A stretch of DNA of 64,000 bases from Providencia rettgeri (GCF_023205015.1 NZ_CP096258.1:3038001-3102000), one strand, 5' to 3'. Positions 26,101-34,805 are shown, counted from the stretch's first letter. The notes: generated from the letters alone by a model not told the origin. Program-made: numbers and translations.

Positions 26101-28195
26101 CCATATCAGCTTGGAGCTTCTGTAAATCCGCATTCGCTTGCTTCAGCTGCGCCTGTGCCGTGGTGTAATTTTGCTCTTGTTGAAGGAGTTTCGCCTGCAA
26201 GTCTGCCTGTTGTTTTTCACTGTTCGCAAACTGTTTGGACAACGCATTTTGCGCCGTTTGGTGCTCGGCTAACTGTTTTTTCGCCTCAGCCAGCTCGGCT
26301 TCTAATGCCGCTTTCTGAGCCGCCTTCGCGGTCTGCTCGGCTAAAGAGGCTTGGATTTTGTCTGCTTGCTGCGCTTTTTGTTGCAGCTCGGCGCTCAGTT
26401 GCTGGTTTTTCTCCGCTAATGCTTTTGCATCAGCTTGCTGTTTTGCTAAGGCTTCGCGAGTGGTTTGGCTTTCCGTTTCCGCTTTCTTCAAACCCTCTTC
26501 TTTTTGCTTCAACAAGGCGAGTTGTTTGTTTAAATCAGCGGTCAGTGCTTTCACTTGCTGATCGCTCGCTTGGCTCATCAAGGCAGTTTGTTTTTCCATA
26601 TCAGCTTGGAGCTTCTGTAAATCCGCATTCGCTTGCTTCAGCTGCGCCTGTGCCGTGGTGTAATTTTGCTCTTGTTGAAGGAGTTTCGCCTGCAAGTCTG
26701 CCTGTTGTTTTTCACTGTTCGCAAACTGTTTGGACAACGCATTTTGCGCAGTTTGGTGCTCGGCTAACTGTTTTTTCGCCTCAGCCAGCTCGGCTTTTAA
26801 CGCGTTTTCTAAAGCAACTTGTTGCTCCGCTTGTTCCGTTTTTTTCGCCAGAGAAACTTGTATTTTTTCTGCTAATTGTTCTTTTTCTACCAGCTGAGTT
26901 TGTAATTGCTGGTTTTGTAACTCTAATAATTTACTTTTTTCTTGCTGGGCGGCCAAAGAGGATGCAACACCATCTTTTTCACTTTTAACGGTCGCTAATT
27001 CATTTTCTTTCTGTTTCAACAATTCTTTTTGCTGTAGAAGTTCAGCTGTCACTGATTTCATCTGCTCATCAGCGTTACCCGCAACTTGCAGTTGTTTTTT
27101 AGATTCCAACTCTAATTTTGCAATATCCGCAGTGAGTTGCTCAATTTTCAAATTTGCAGCAGCAAATTGCTGTTCTTTATCTGCTAATTGCTGTTTAAGT
27201 TGGGCTTGTTCAACGACACTTTCATTTAATTGTTTTTCAAGTTGAGCAATCGTTTCTTGGGTTTGCTGATTTTCTTGACTCAATTGATCAAGACTATTTT
27301 GCTTTTGCTCAATTGTTTTTTGAGCATCCGCCAGTTTAGTCTTTAATGAGTCAATTAAAGATTGGTCATCTGATGAATTGACAACTGCCTGTAATTGCGC
27401 AATTTGCTCTTTGCTTTTCAGAACTTCATCATTTAATTTATCAATCTCAAATTGTTTTTCCGTAATTGTATGCGTTAATTGCGCGATACTCTTATTATGG
27501 TTAATGAGTTCAGAAACGAGTTGTTCATCATTGAGCAAATGATTATAGGCAATAAGTTGGCCTACACCTTGAGCAATACCAAACTTATATAGATGTGCTA
27601 ATTGCTGACGTTCAATTAATTGCGCCAATTGCTCAAGATAAGCAGAGGTATTAATACCTGCTGGCTTGGCAAATTTAGATGCATATAAGCCGAGTGGGTC
27701 AAGAACCAATTGATATTTTGCAAAATCTTTGGCTAGATAAGCAGGATCCCATTGATTGCTTTGGAAGAAATAAGGGTAAGACGACAATAAAATAGGGGAT
27801 GCCCCATTTTCTGTCGTCACCGCACACACTTCAGAAAAAGTCGTTTTTTCCGGTTCAGCAGGCTCCGCCTTCGCGACATCGACTTTCTTCGTTGATGCCG
27901 CAGCAGATTTATTCTTCCCTGTAGCTTTGCCTTTCGTTCCTTTATTCGCTGCCGCAGATTTTTGTTTCTCTTTTGGAGCAGGAACAGTAGATAGCGAAGA
28001 AAAGATATCATAACCCTGGTTTTGTGTATTAACTGGCAATTGTTGCTTTTGTTCTTGTACTTTGCCTTCTTTTTCCATTTGAAGGTAAGTATCAAAATCA
28101 TCAATTACATTGTTAAAGCGCTCTGCTTTTGGAGCATGACTAAAAAACGTCGTAACAAGTGCCAGTGACACACAAAGCCTAAGGTTTATTCTCAT
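23168..28195 (-). CDS. Secreted 1675-residue coiled-coil protein with C-terminal FKBP/FkpA-like domain
   Basis: Residues 1-24 look like a signal peptide (hydrophobic run, cleavage near HAPKA). Residues 25-100 are low-complexity and Lys/Ala-rich. A globular part at about 110-240 includes LYKFGIAQGVGQLI, reminiscent of the FKBP N-terminal dimerisation domain of Mip/FkpA. A very long coiled coil rich in Q, K, A, E and L runs from about 245 to 1530 and contains five near-identical 165-residue repeats (about 465-1290) and a degenerate sixth. The C-terminus (about 1560-1675) matches an FkpA-type FKBP: YYKIIQAGSPIKDVKNKD, LTDGKV, GGMVKVYIKPEGGYG and GIPGEVPPNSMSIIDLKII, but the active-site Phe-Asp pair and central Trp of active FKBPs are not evident, so catalysis may be lost. 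Predicted periplasmic. It overlaps the lipoprotein stop by ATGA, implying translational coupling. Confidence 0.85.
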   Translation of the reverse strand: MRINLRLCVSLALVTTFFSHAPKAERFNNVIDDFDTYLQMEKEGKVQEQKQQLPVNTQNQGYDIFSSLSTVPAPKEKQKSAAANKGTKGKATGKNKSAAASTKKVDVAKAEPAEPEKTTFSEVCAVTTENGASPILLSSYPYFFQSNQWDPAYLAKDFAKYQLVLDPLGLYASKFAKPAGINTSAYLEQLAQLIERQQLAHLYKFGIAQGVGQLIAYNHLLNDEQLVSELINHNKSIAQLTHTITEKQFEIDKLNDEVLKSKEQIAQLQAVVNSSDDQSLIDSLKTKLADAQKTIEQKQNSLDQLSQENQQTQETIAQLEKQLNESVVEQAQLKQQLADKEQQFAAANLKIEQLTADIAKLELESKKQLQVAGNADEQMKSVTAELLQQKELLKQKENELATVKSEKDGVASSLAAQQEKSKLLELQNQQLQTQLVEKEQLAEKIQVSLAKKTEQAEQQVALENALKAELAEAKKQLAEHQTAQNALSKQFANSEKQQADLQAKLLQQEQNYTTAQAQLKQANADLQKLQADMEKQTALMSQASDQQVKALTADLNKQLALLKQKEEGLKKAETESQTTREALAKQQADAKALAEKNQQLSAELQQKAQQADKIQASLAEQTAKAAQKAALEAELAEAKKQLAEHQTAQNALSKQFANSEKQQADLQAKLLQQEQNYTTAQAQLKQANADLQKLQADMEKQTALMSQASDQQVKALTADLNKQLALLKQKEEGLKKAETESQTTREALAKQQADAKALAEKNQQLSAELQQKAQQADKIQASLAEQTAKAAQKAALEAELAEAKKQLAEHQTAQNALSKQFANSEKQQADLQAKLLQQEQNYTTAQAQLKQANADLQKLQADMEKQTALMSQASDQQVKALTADLNKQLALLKQKEEGLKKAETESQTTREALAKQQADAKALAEKNQQLTAELQQKAQQADKIQASLAEQTAKAAQKAALEAELAEAKKQLAEHQTAQNALSKQFANSEKQQADLQAKLLQQEQNYTTAQAQLKQANADLQKLQADMEKQTALMSQASDQQVKALTADLNKQLALLKQKEDGLKKAETESQTTREALAKQQADAKALAEKNQQLTAELQQKAQRADKIQASLAEQTAKAAQKAALEAELAEAKKQLSEHQTAQNALSKQFANSEKQQADLQAKLLQQEQNYTTAQAQLKQANADLQKLKNEVETKTALMNQASDQQVKALTADLNKQLALLKQKEDGLKKAQAESQTTREALAKQQADAKALAEKNQQLTAELQKKAQQADKIQASLVEQTAKLAQKITLESELAIAKKQLAEQQAVQNTLSKQYAESQKQQEQLQTNLKQNEQNFVDAQKQLQQANADLLKLQKEVEKQTALIGQASDKQVKELTTDLNKQIALLKQKEAALAKLESEKKSINDALTAQENEKKKLEQQNQQFVKQTKSQEDKISKLESDIAAKTRKQSEIEQKLAETNKLLGDLKTNSQKELASAQEKLKKLQTELDSRKSISSDETLKSQIMELNRLITQLQDENDALKARSGTKPNTGLAGRVPPSKDAKAIAAENAKKNQKIIEQITAQKYSKLDSNTYYKIIQAGSPIKDVKNKDVTFIMREQLTDGKVTVLYTDQNPVTLPYSQLPTPLNSFVERAGEGGMVKVYIKPEGGYGVDGIPGEVPPNSMSIIDLKIIKAK
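24325..26800 (-). repeat. Five near-identical 495-bp tandem repeats inside the coiled-coil gene
   Basis: Landmarks such as TTTGTCTGCTTGCTGCGC recur every 495 bp (about 24874, 25369, 25864, 26359). Each unit encodes 165 residues (AEHQTAQNALSKQF ... IQASLAEQTAK). Copies differ by only a few bases; the copy nearest the 3' end of the gene carries the most changes, and a clearly degenerate sixth copy lies beyond it. The unit is an exact number of codons, so gain or loss of copies keeps the frame. Confidence 0.95.
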
Positions 28196-28746
28196 AATCC
28201 ACTAATTTTCTTCAATGTTGATTCGGTAGACAATACTGAGTTATAACGAACTTTTGCACACAATACTTTAGTTTTAGATTCTATCGCCATTTGTAATAAT
28301 TCAATCGTGTCAGGGCTAGCCGTCCCCTCAACTTGTCGATATAGACGGTTGATTTCGCTAACCTCTTTAAATGAACCTACTAAGCGATTGTAATCTTTAG
28401 GTGAGAGTGTTTTGAGTGCATTGAGTTCTTTAACACACGTATTTAAATGAGCAAATGTTTGCTGGTCGCCCCCTGTTTCACCATAGGCTGTTGAAGCAAT
28501 TGGTGTACGGTTGATAGCGCTGTTTAATACTTTTTGAGATTCAGGGTATGTGTTATCAACTTGACCTGAATTGGTATCAGCAGTCGGTTGTGTGACCGGT
28601 TGATCGGTACTTGTATTGACTACCTGTTTACTTGGAGTATTCGGTGTTGCTGTATTGTATGTGTCTGAGCCAAATGTACAACCTGAAAGAAGGGCTGTAC
28701 CTGCTATAAGCAAAGATGCAACATAAAATTTATTTTTTAAAAACAT
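28192..28746 (-). CDS. Predicted lipoprotein, first gene of the FKBP coiled-coil operon
   Basis: A 184-residue protein with a typical lipoprotein signal: MFLKNKFYVASLLIAGTALL, then lipobox LLSGC with the lipidated cysteine at 23. Residue +2 is Thr, so outer-membrane sorting is expected. Residues 24-85 are Thr/Pro/Asn-rich linker (DTYNTATPNTPSKQ, DQPVTQPTAD), and 95-184 are helical with two cysteines (LNTCVKEL and KVLCAKVR) that could form a disulfide. AAGG precedes the ATG. It overlaps the next gene by 4 bp, so the two products probably act together in the envelope. No family recognised. Confidence 0.8.
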   Translation of the reverse strand: MFLKNKFYVASLLIAGTALLSGCTFGSDTYNTATPNTPSKQVVNTSTDQPVTQPTADTNSGQVDNTYPESQKVLNSAINRTPIASTAYGETGGDQQTFAHLNTCVKELNALKTLSPKDYNRLVGSFKEVSEINRLYRQVEGTASPDTIELLQMAIESKTKVLCAKVRYNSVLSTESTLKKISGL

Positions 28747-29580
28747 ATGGTTACCTTACCAGCACTTTTCTTCGCTATTATAATGATGTCCAAAAAACCT
28801 AGTGTAAGCTAAAAACTAGCTATTTTCTATAAGCCCGAATGTAGAAATAGAGTCATCTCATAAATTTAGATTAACTTAACTTTAGTTTTAAAATTATTTT
28901 ATTGCTACATTTTCATTAATTTTATGAGCTGATCCCTACTCGCCGCCCTTATAAAAGGATAATTCTACACCTTTGCCGTCATTTTTTATTATTTTATGTC
29001 AGGGAACGATCGGGCTACTCGATAAACTTTTTAGCAACTCAATACTTTCCATGCACACTCTTATTTTAGGTCTACCGTCAGTAACAATTGTTAACAAATA
29101 AAATATTCACTCACAAAAAAAACAATCTTATATTTTCATTTATCATGTCGCTGACACATTTTAAACCGCTGATATGACAACATGCATTATCAGACTAAAT
29201 ATGGGTAACCTGCTTAATTCAATTTTACAAGCTAACAATAATTAAAAATTATAAATAGAATCAAATTTTTATCAAAATACGTATTTATCGATATTAAACT
29301 ACGTAATAAAGCATAGCAGTTATCTGTCAGAATTACTTATATTAAATTGATACGATTCGTAACTCAAATTTATTTTTAATAAAAATTTAGTGATTACATA
29401 GCCATAATCACTAAAAAAGCACTTTTCAGTGATTTTATTTTAGCTTACTCATTTAGCGTCTAGTAAAGAGTGTTTTATCTTATAACTAAAATGAACTGAT
29501 TGAATAAAGCATAAGAAGAGTCAATGTGGATAGCTTATAAATGTTAATGTATGCCCGATATTAACCGGGCATACTCGCAT
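28747..29580 (-). other. Long AT-rich intergenic region between lysS and the lipoprotein gene
   Basis: 834 bp with no supported gene. It should hold the promoter of the lipoprotein operon near 28760-28900. AGTGATTA/TAATCACT around 29389-29413 forms a perfect 8-bp inverted repeat followed by A-runs, of unknown role. Confidence 0.4.
29551..29572 (-). terminator. Hairpin after lysS
   Basis: ATGCCCG pairs with CGGGCAT around an 8-base loop, 9 bp after the lysS stop. No long U-run follows, so the terminator is weak or acts mainly as a 3' stabiliser. Confidence 0.6.
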
Positions 29581-31098
29581 TTAAGCTTTGCTAGGACGTA
29601 AAGCAGGGAATAAAATAACATCTCGAATAGTATGACTATTAGTGAATAACATCACCATTCGGTCAATACCAATACCTAAACCAGCTGTTGGCGGCAAACC
29701 ATGTTCTAATGCAGTAACATAGTCTTCATCATAGAACATTGCTTCGTCATCGCCTTCGTCTTTTTGACGAACTTGCTCTGCAAAACGTTCAGCTTGGTCT
29801 TCTGCATCGTTTAATTCCGAGAAACCGTTACCAATTTCCCGGCCACCAATGAAGAATTCAAAACGGTCAGTAATGAATGGATTATCATCATTGCGACGCG
29901 CTAATGGTGAAACTTCAGCAGGATATTCAGTGATGAATGTCGGTTGAATTAAGTGGCTCTCTGCAACTTCTTCAAAGATTTCACACTGAATGCGGCCAAG
30001 CCCCCAGCTTTTCTCAATTTTGATACCAATTGATTGAGCAATAGCCACTGCTTTATCCATATCGTCCAAATCAGCAACGTTAGTTTCAGGACGATATTTG
30101 CAAATTGCCTCTTTCATTGTGAGTTTGGTAAATGGCTTACCAAAATCAAACTCTTGCTCACCATACTGAACAACCGTGTTACCTAAAACATTTTGTGTCA
30201 ATGTACGGAATAAATCTTCTGTTAGCTTGATCAGAACACGATAATCCGCATACGCCATATACAGTTCCATCATGGTGAATTCTGGGTTATGACGTGGAGA
30301 TAAGCCTTCGTTACGGAAGTTACGGTTGATTTCAAACACACGTTCGAAACCACCAACAACTAAACGCTTCAAGTACAACTCAGGCGCAATACGCAAGTAC
30401 ATATCGATATCTAATGCATTATGGTGAGTCACAAATGGACGCGCAGAAGCACCACCTGGAATGACTTGCATCATTGGGGTTTCGACTTCCATGAAACCGT
30501 AACCAACCATAAAATTACGCACTTCAGCGAGGATCTTGGAGCGAACAATAAAAGTATGACGAGATTCATCATTCGCGATTAAGTCAAGGTAGCGCTGACG
30601 GTAACGTGTTTCTTGGTCTGATAAACCGTGGAATTTGTCAGGTAATGGGCGCAATGCTTTAGTCAATAAACGAACTTCATGACAATGAACGGTCAACTCA
30701 CCTGTTTTGGTTTTAAATAAACGGCCTTTCGCGCCTAAAATATCGCCTAAATCCCATTTTTTAAATTGTTCGTTATAGATGCCTTCCGCTAAATCATCAC
30801 GGGAAACATAAATCTGAATACGCCCGCCAACATCTTGTAACGTTGCGAATGATGCTTTACCCATGATGCGACGAGTCATCATACGGCCAGCAATCGACAC
30901 TTCAATATTTAGGTCTTCAAGCTCTTCGGATGTTTTATCATCATATTGCGCATGAATTTTATCGGAAATATCTTCACGACGAAAATCATTTGGAAATGGA
31001 ATCCCTTTTTCACGCAGTGCCGCTAACTTTTCTTTACGGGCTTTAAGTTCGTTATTCAAATCAGGTGCTTGTTCAACACCTTGTTGTTCCTGAGACAT
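29581..31098 (-). CDS. lysS: Lysyl-tRNA synthetase, class II
   Basis: Charges tRNA-Lys with lysine. The 505-residue protein has the N-terminal OB-fold anticodon domain (VSIAGRMMTRRIMGKASFATLQD, about 65-150) and the class II catalytic core: motif 1 around FMEVETPMMQVIPGGASARPF, motif 2 FEINRNFRNEGLSPRHNPEFTMME, motif 3 GLGIGIDRMVMLFTN. It follows prfB by 7 bp, the same gene order as in E. coli. The ATG lies after GAGGAAA. Confidence 0.97.
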   Translation of the reverse strand: MSQEQQGVEQAPDLNNELKARKEKLAALREKGIPFPNDFRREDISDKIHAQYDDKTSEELEDLNIEVSIAGRMMTRRIMGKASFATLQDVGGRIQIYVSRDDLAEGIYNEQFKKWDLGDILGAKGRLFKTKTGELTVHCHEVRLLTKALRPLPDKFHGLSDQETRYRQRYLDLIANDESRHTFIVRSKILAEVRNFMVGYGFMEVETPMMQVIPGGASARPFVTHHNALDIDMYLRIAPELYLKRLVVGGFERVFEINRNFRNEGLSPRHNPEFTMMELYMAYADYRVLIKLTEDLFRTLTQNVLGNTVVQYGEQEFDFGKPFTKLTMKEAICKYRPETNVADLDDMDKAVAIAQSIGIKIEKSWGLGRIQCEIFEEVAESHLIQPTFITEYPAEVSPLARRNDDNPFITDRFEFFIGGREIGNGFSELNDAEDQAERFAEQVRQKDEGDDEAMFYDEDYVTALEHGLPPTAGLGIGIDRMVMLFTNSHTIRDVILFPALRPSKA

Positions 31099-31105
31099 TT
31101 TTTCC

Positions 31106-32207
31106 TCACAGGCCAGCTTTTAAGCTAGCTTCAATGAATTTATCCAAATCACCATCCAGTACGGCTTGCGTGTTACGCGTTTCCACACCAGTACGTAAAT
31201 CTTTAATTCTTGCATCATCAAGGACATAAGAACGAATCTGGCTTCCCCAGCCAATATCAGATTTGTTCTCTTCCATCGCTTGCTTGTCTGCATTTTTCTT
31301 TTGCATTTCCAGTTCGTATAGCTTCGCTTTTAACTGGCGCATCGCTTGGTCTTTGTTTTTATGCTGCGAACGGTCATTCTGGCATTGCGTCACAATATTG
31401 GTTGGAATATGTGTGATACGTACCGCTGATTCCGTTTTGTTAACGTGCTGACCACCAGCACCAGAAGCACGGTATACATCAATACGTAAATCCGCTGGAT
31501 TGATGTCGATATCAATATCATCATCAACTTCAGGATAAATAAACGCAGAACTAAAAGAAGTATGACGACGCCCGCCTGAGTCAAATGGACTCTTACGGAC
31601 TAAGCGATGAACGCCTGTTTCCGTTCTTAGCCACCCGTAGGCATAGTCACCAATAATTTTGACCGTTGCCGATTTTAGCCCAGCAACATCACCATCAGAC
31701 TCTTCGATAATCTCGGTTTTAAAGCCCTTTGACTCAGCCCAACGCAAGTACATGCGCAATAACATACTCGCCCAATCTTGCGCTTCAGTACCGCCAGAAC
31801 CCGCTTGTAAGTCAATATAGCAGTCTGCACTATCGTATTCGCCTGAGAACATACGACGAAATTCAAGTTGCTCTAATTTGCCCTGTAATAGCTCTAACTC
31901 AGCTTCTGCTTCATTGAATGTATCTTCATCGTCAGCTTCAACTGCAAGTTCTAATAAACCTTCAACATCTTCAAGGCCTTGCGTCATCTGGTCAATCGTC
32001 TCAACAATCGCTTCAAGCGATGAACGTTCTTTACCAAGGGCTTGCGCTCTTTCGGGTTCATTCCAAACATCAGGCTGTTCAAGCTCAGCGTTGACTTCTT
32101 CTAAGCGTTCCTTCTTGGCATCATAGTCAAAGATACCCCCTCAGAACCACTGTCCGCTCAGACAGGTCCTGAATCTTACTTTTTACTGGGTTTATTTCAA
32201 ACGTCAT
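31106..32207 (-). CDS. prfB: Peptide chain release factor 2, with programmed +1 frameshift
   Basis: Recognises UAA and UGA stop codons. The gene is in two frames: 26 codons from ATG at 32207 to CTT at 32130, then UGA at 32127-32129; after a +1 shift (skipping base 32129) reading continues from 32128 to 31106, giving about 366 residues, close to the E. coli length. The shift site AGGGGG-TAT-CTT-TGA-C matches the known element, including the internal Shine-Dalgarno-like run. SPF tripeptide (anticodon mimic) is in RKSPFDSGGRRH; GGQ is in RASGAGGQHVNKTES, with Ala before SGAGGQ as in most strains rather than the Thr of E. coli K-12. A simple frame call would miss the first 73 codons. Confidence 0.97.
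32127..32141 (-). promoter_or_regulatory. prfB programmed frameshift site
   Basis: Minus-strand AGGGGGTATCTTTGA: internal Shine-Dalgarno-like AGGGGG, slippery CTT and in-frame UGA. When RF2 is scarce the ribosome pauses at UGA and slips +1, so RF2 controls its own synthesis. Confidence 0.97.
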
Positions 32208-32336
32208 TTTTCAATATCTTATGGTTAGTCAAAAATAATTTTTTATTCACAAACCGTTTAGTATAGCGGAATTTATCTCATGTTTATAGCGCCATCAAAC
32301 GCTATTTCATCGTTATTCAGTGTGTTAGTTACCCGT

Positions 32337-34070
32337 TTAATCAGGCCAAATATGTTCAACCATTAGCTGCACATTCTTTTGCCCACGATACTCATTCACA
32401 TCCAACTTAAAAGCAATTTTAGCTTTTTTGATACTGTTATCTGGCCAGCGACGAACATCAATATTAAACATGATGGCATCTAACATTGGGCCGCCATTCA
32501 CTGGCTCTAACATGAGTTTTAGATGACGCTCACCCACTAGCCTTTGCTGTAATAATTGGAATTCACCATCAAATACTGGCTCAGGGAATGATTGTCCCCA
32601 AGGGCCACTCTCTCGAATAAGTTCCGCGGTTTCTAAACAAAATTCATTGCGAGAAAGCTCACCATCACTCCATATCACTCCAGCAAGTTGTTCAGGCTGA
32701 ATAAGTTCTCCCATCAATAGCTCAAAGTGATGTTTAAAAGCATCAAATTTATCCACTTCAAGCGTCAAGCCTGCTGCCATCGCATGACCACCAAACTTTT
32801 GCATTAACCCCGGTTGTAAGGTATTCAAGCGTTCAAGTGCATCGCGCATGTGTACCCCTTGAATGGAGCGCCCTGAACCTTTTAATAAGCCATCACCCGC
32901 AGGAGCAAATGCAATAACCGGACGATGGTATTGTTCTTTGATCCTAGAAGCCAATATCCCTACAACGCCTTGATGCCATTCGGGATGGTAAATGGCTAGG
33001 CCATTTGGTAGCTGGTTTTCACCGTATTCGAATTGATTAAAAAACACGAGAGCTTCTTGCTGCATACCCGCTTCAATCTCACGGCGAGTTTGATTTAGCC
33101 CATCCAACTCATTTGCCAGTTCCCGCGCATAGGCCATATCGTCAGTCAGTAATAATTCAATGCTCACTGACATATCATCTAATCTACCTGCTGCATTTAA
33201 CCTAGGGCCAAGTGCAAAACCGAAATCATTTGCCACTAACCTGGATAAATCCCGCTTGGAAACCTCAACGAGGGCTTTAATACCCGCGCAACAACGCCCT
33301 GCTCTAACCCGATTAAGCCCTTGGTGAACTAAAATACGGTTATTTACATCCAGAGGAACTACGTCTGCGACCGTTCCCAGCGCAACTAAATCAAGGTACT
33401 CGGCTAAATTAGGCTCTGCCACGCCTTGTTGCACAAACCACCCTTGCTGACGTAAATACGCACGTAATGCCGACATTAAATAAAATGTAACACCAACTCC
33501 CGCTAATGATTTAGAGGCAAAGCTACATTCATTTAAGTTCGGGTTGATTATCGCATCCGCAGCAGGCAACGTTTCCCCCGGCAGATGGTGATCTGTAATA
33601 ATGACATTTATTCCATAGTGGCTAGCGGCTTCAACGCCTTCATGGGATGAAATGCCATTATCAACGGTAATAATAAGATTCGTTCCTTGGTTACGCGCCT
33701 CTTCAACCACCAAAGGTGTTAAACCATAACCATTTTCAAAGCGGTTCGGAACGATATAATTGATATTCCGATATCCCATTGATTTTAAGGCTCGAATAGC
33801 TAACGCAGTACTGGTTGCTCCGTCGGCATCAAAATCCCCAACAATGGTGATAGCCTCATGTTCATTTAAAGCACGATAAAGTAGCGGTAATGCCTTATCA
33901 ATACCCGATAATGTCCGATAATCCAATAAATTGGCTGCTTTACGCTCTAATTGAGTGATATCGGTGACGCCTCGGTGTTGGTAAATCCGTTGTAATAGTT
34001 CAGGCAAGCCAGGAAGTTGAGCAGCAGAACTTTGCTGCTGCCTTTGTTGTAAGAGTGTTTCTACATTCAC
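32337..34070 (-). CDS. recJ: Single-strand-specific exonuclease RecJ
   Basis: Degrades single-stranded DNA 5' to 3' in recombination and mismatch repair. The 577-residue protein has the DHH phosphoesterase motifs: IVGDFDADGATSTALA (I), ITVDNGIS (II), ITDHHLPGE (III, the DHH signature) and ALGTVADVVPLD (IV), then DHHA1 with KFGGHAMAAGLTL and a C-terminal OB region. It sits between dsbC (9 bp upstream) and prfB, as in E. coli. Confidence 0.97.
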   Translation of the reverse strand: MNVETLLQQRQQQSSAAQLPGLPELLQRIYQHRGVTDITQLERKAANLLDYRTLSGIDKALPLLYRALNEHEAITIVGDFDADGATSTALAIRALKSMGYRNINYIVPNRFENGYGLTPLVVEEARNQGTNLIITVDNGISSHEGVEAASHYGINVIITDHHLPGETLPAADAIINPNLNECSFASKSLAGVGVTFYLMSALRAYLRQQGWFVQQGVAEPNLAEYLDLVALGTVADVVPLDVNNRILVHQGLNRVRAGRCCAGIKALVEVSKRDLSRLVANDFGFALGPRLNAAGRLDDMSVSIELLLTDDMAYARELANELDGLNQTRREIEAGMQQEALVFFNQFEYGENQLPNGLAIYHPEWHQGVVGILASRIKEQYHRPVIAFAPAGDGLLKGSGRSIQGVHMRDALERLNTLQPGLMQKFGGHAMAAGLTLEVDKFDAFKHHFELLMGELIQPEQLAGVIWSDGELSRNEFCLETAELIRESGPWGQSFPEPVFDGEFQLLQQRLVGERHLKLMLEPVNGGPMLDAIMFNIDVRRWPDNSIKKAKIAFKLDVNEYRGQKNVQLMVEHIWPD

Positions 34071-34079
34071 AATAATTAA

Positions 34080-34784
34080 CTATTTTTCGTTGAGTAATTG
34101 AACAAGGGCATCCGGTTTCATGTAGCCAGGTAGTAATTGCCCATCCGGTAGGATGATTGCTGGTGTTCCCGTCACTTTAAATAAATTACCCACACTCATG
34201 TGTTTGCTTAGGTCAAGTTTGCAATCTTCAATCATGGCAATTTCCTCACCTTTAAACGCTTGCGTTAGCGCTTTTTGTGGTAGGCCATTACACCAGATAG
34301 ACGCCATTTTTTTCCCTACGTCGCTGTCCGCACCTTGACGTGGATATGCAAGATAACGCACCGTGACACCTTGGCTATTTAGTTCACCAACAGATTCATG
34401 TAATTTTTTACAGTAACCACAGCTAATATCGGTAAAAACGGTCACAACATGCTTTTCCTGCGGTGCTTTAAAAACAATCATTTCATCTTTGAGCGCTTCT
34501 ACTTTTTTCATTAATGGCTGATTACTGATATTAACCGGGGTTTTACCGCTCATATCATAAATTGGCCCTTGCAATAAATATTTGCCGTCATCAGTGATGT
34601 ATACGACACCGGTTGATGTTTCAACAAAATTCAGCCCAACAATAGGTGAAGGTTTAATCACTTCAACAACCATGTTGTATTTTTCCAACGTATCACGAAT
34701 AACTTTTTCTTCCGTTGCTCCATAGACTGAGGAAGTCAACGTTGCAATACATGCCGCAGCCAATAATATCAATTTGCGTTTCAT
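34080..34784 (-). CDS. dsbC: Thiol:disulfide interchange protein DsbC
   Basis: Periplasmic dimeric disulfide isomerase. A signal peptide spans about 1-20 (KRKLILLAAACIATLTSSVYG). The dimerisation domain follows, then a thioredoxin fold with the active site CGYC in FTDISCGYCKKLHESV and the cis-proline loop VTGTPAIILPDG; a second Cys pair (about WCNGL and EDCKL) matches the structural disulfide of DsbC. ATG at 34784 has AAAGGA upstream and gives the usual 234 residues; a start at 34802 would place residues before the signal peptide. Confidence 0.96.
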   Translation of the reverse strand: MKRKLILLAAACIATLTSSVYGATEEKVIRDTLEKYNMVVEVIKPSPIVGLNFVETSTGVVYITDDGKYLLQGPIYDMSGKTPVNISNQPLMKKVEALKDEMIVFKAPQEKHVVTVFTDISCGYCKKLHESVGELNSQGVTVRYLAYPRQGADSDVGKKMASIWCNGLPQKALTQAFKGEEIAMIEDCKLDLSKHMSVGNLFKVTGTPAIILPDGQLLPGYMKPDALVQLLNEK

Positions 34785-34805
34785 AAATAGTCCTTTAATC
34801 ATGCA

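Noticed and set aside
24337..26988. An 883-codon open frame on the plus strand, opposite the coiled-coil gene
   Set aside because: It mirrors the 495-bp repeats of the real gene; its openness follows from the repeated sense codons (CAA, AAA, GCA), it lacks a ribosome binding site, and its translation has no recognisable domain.
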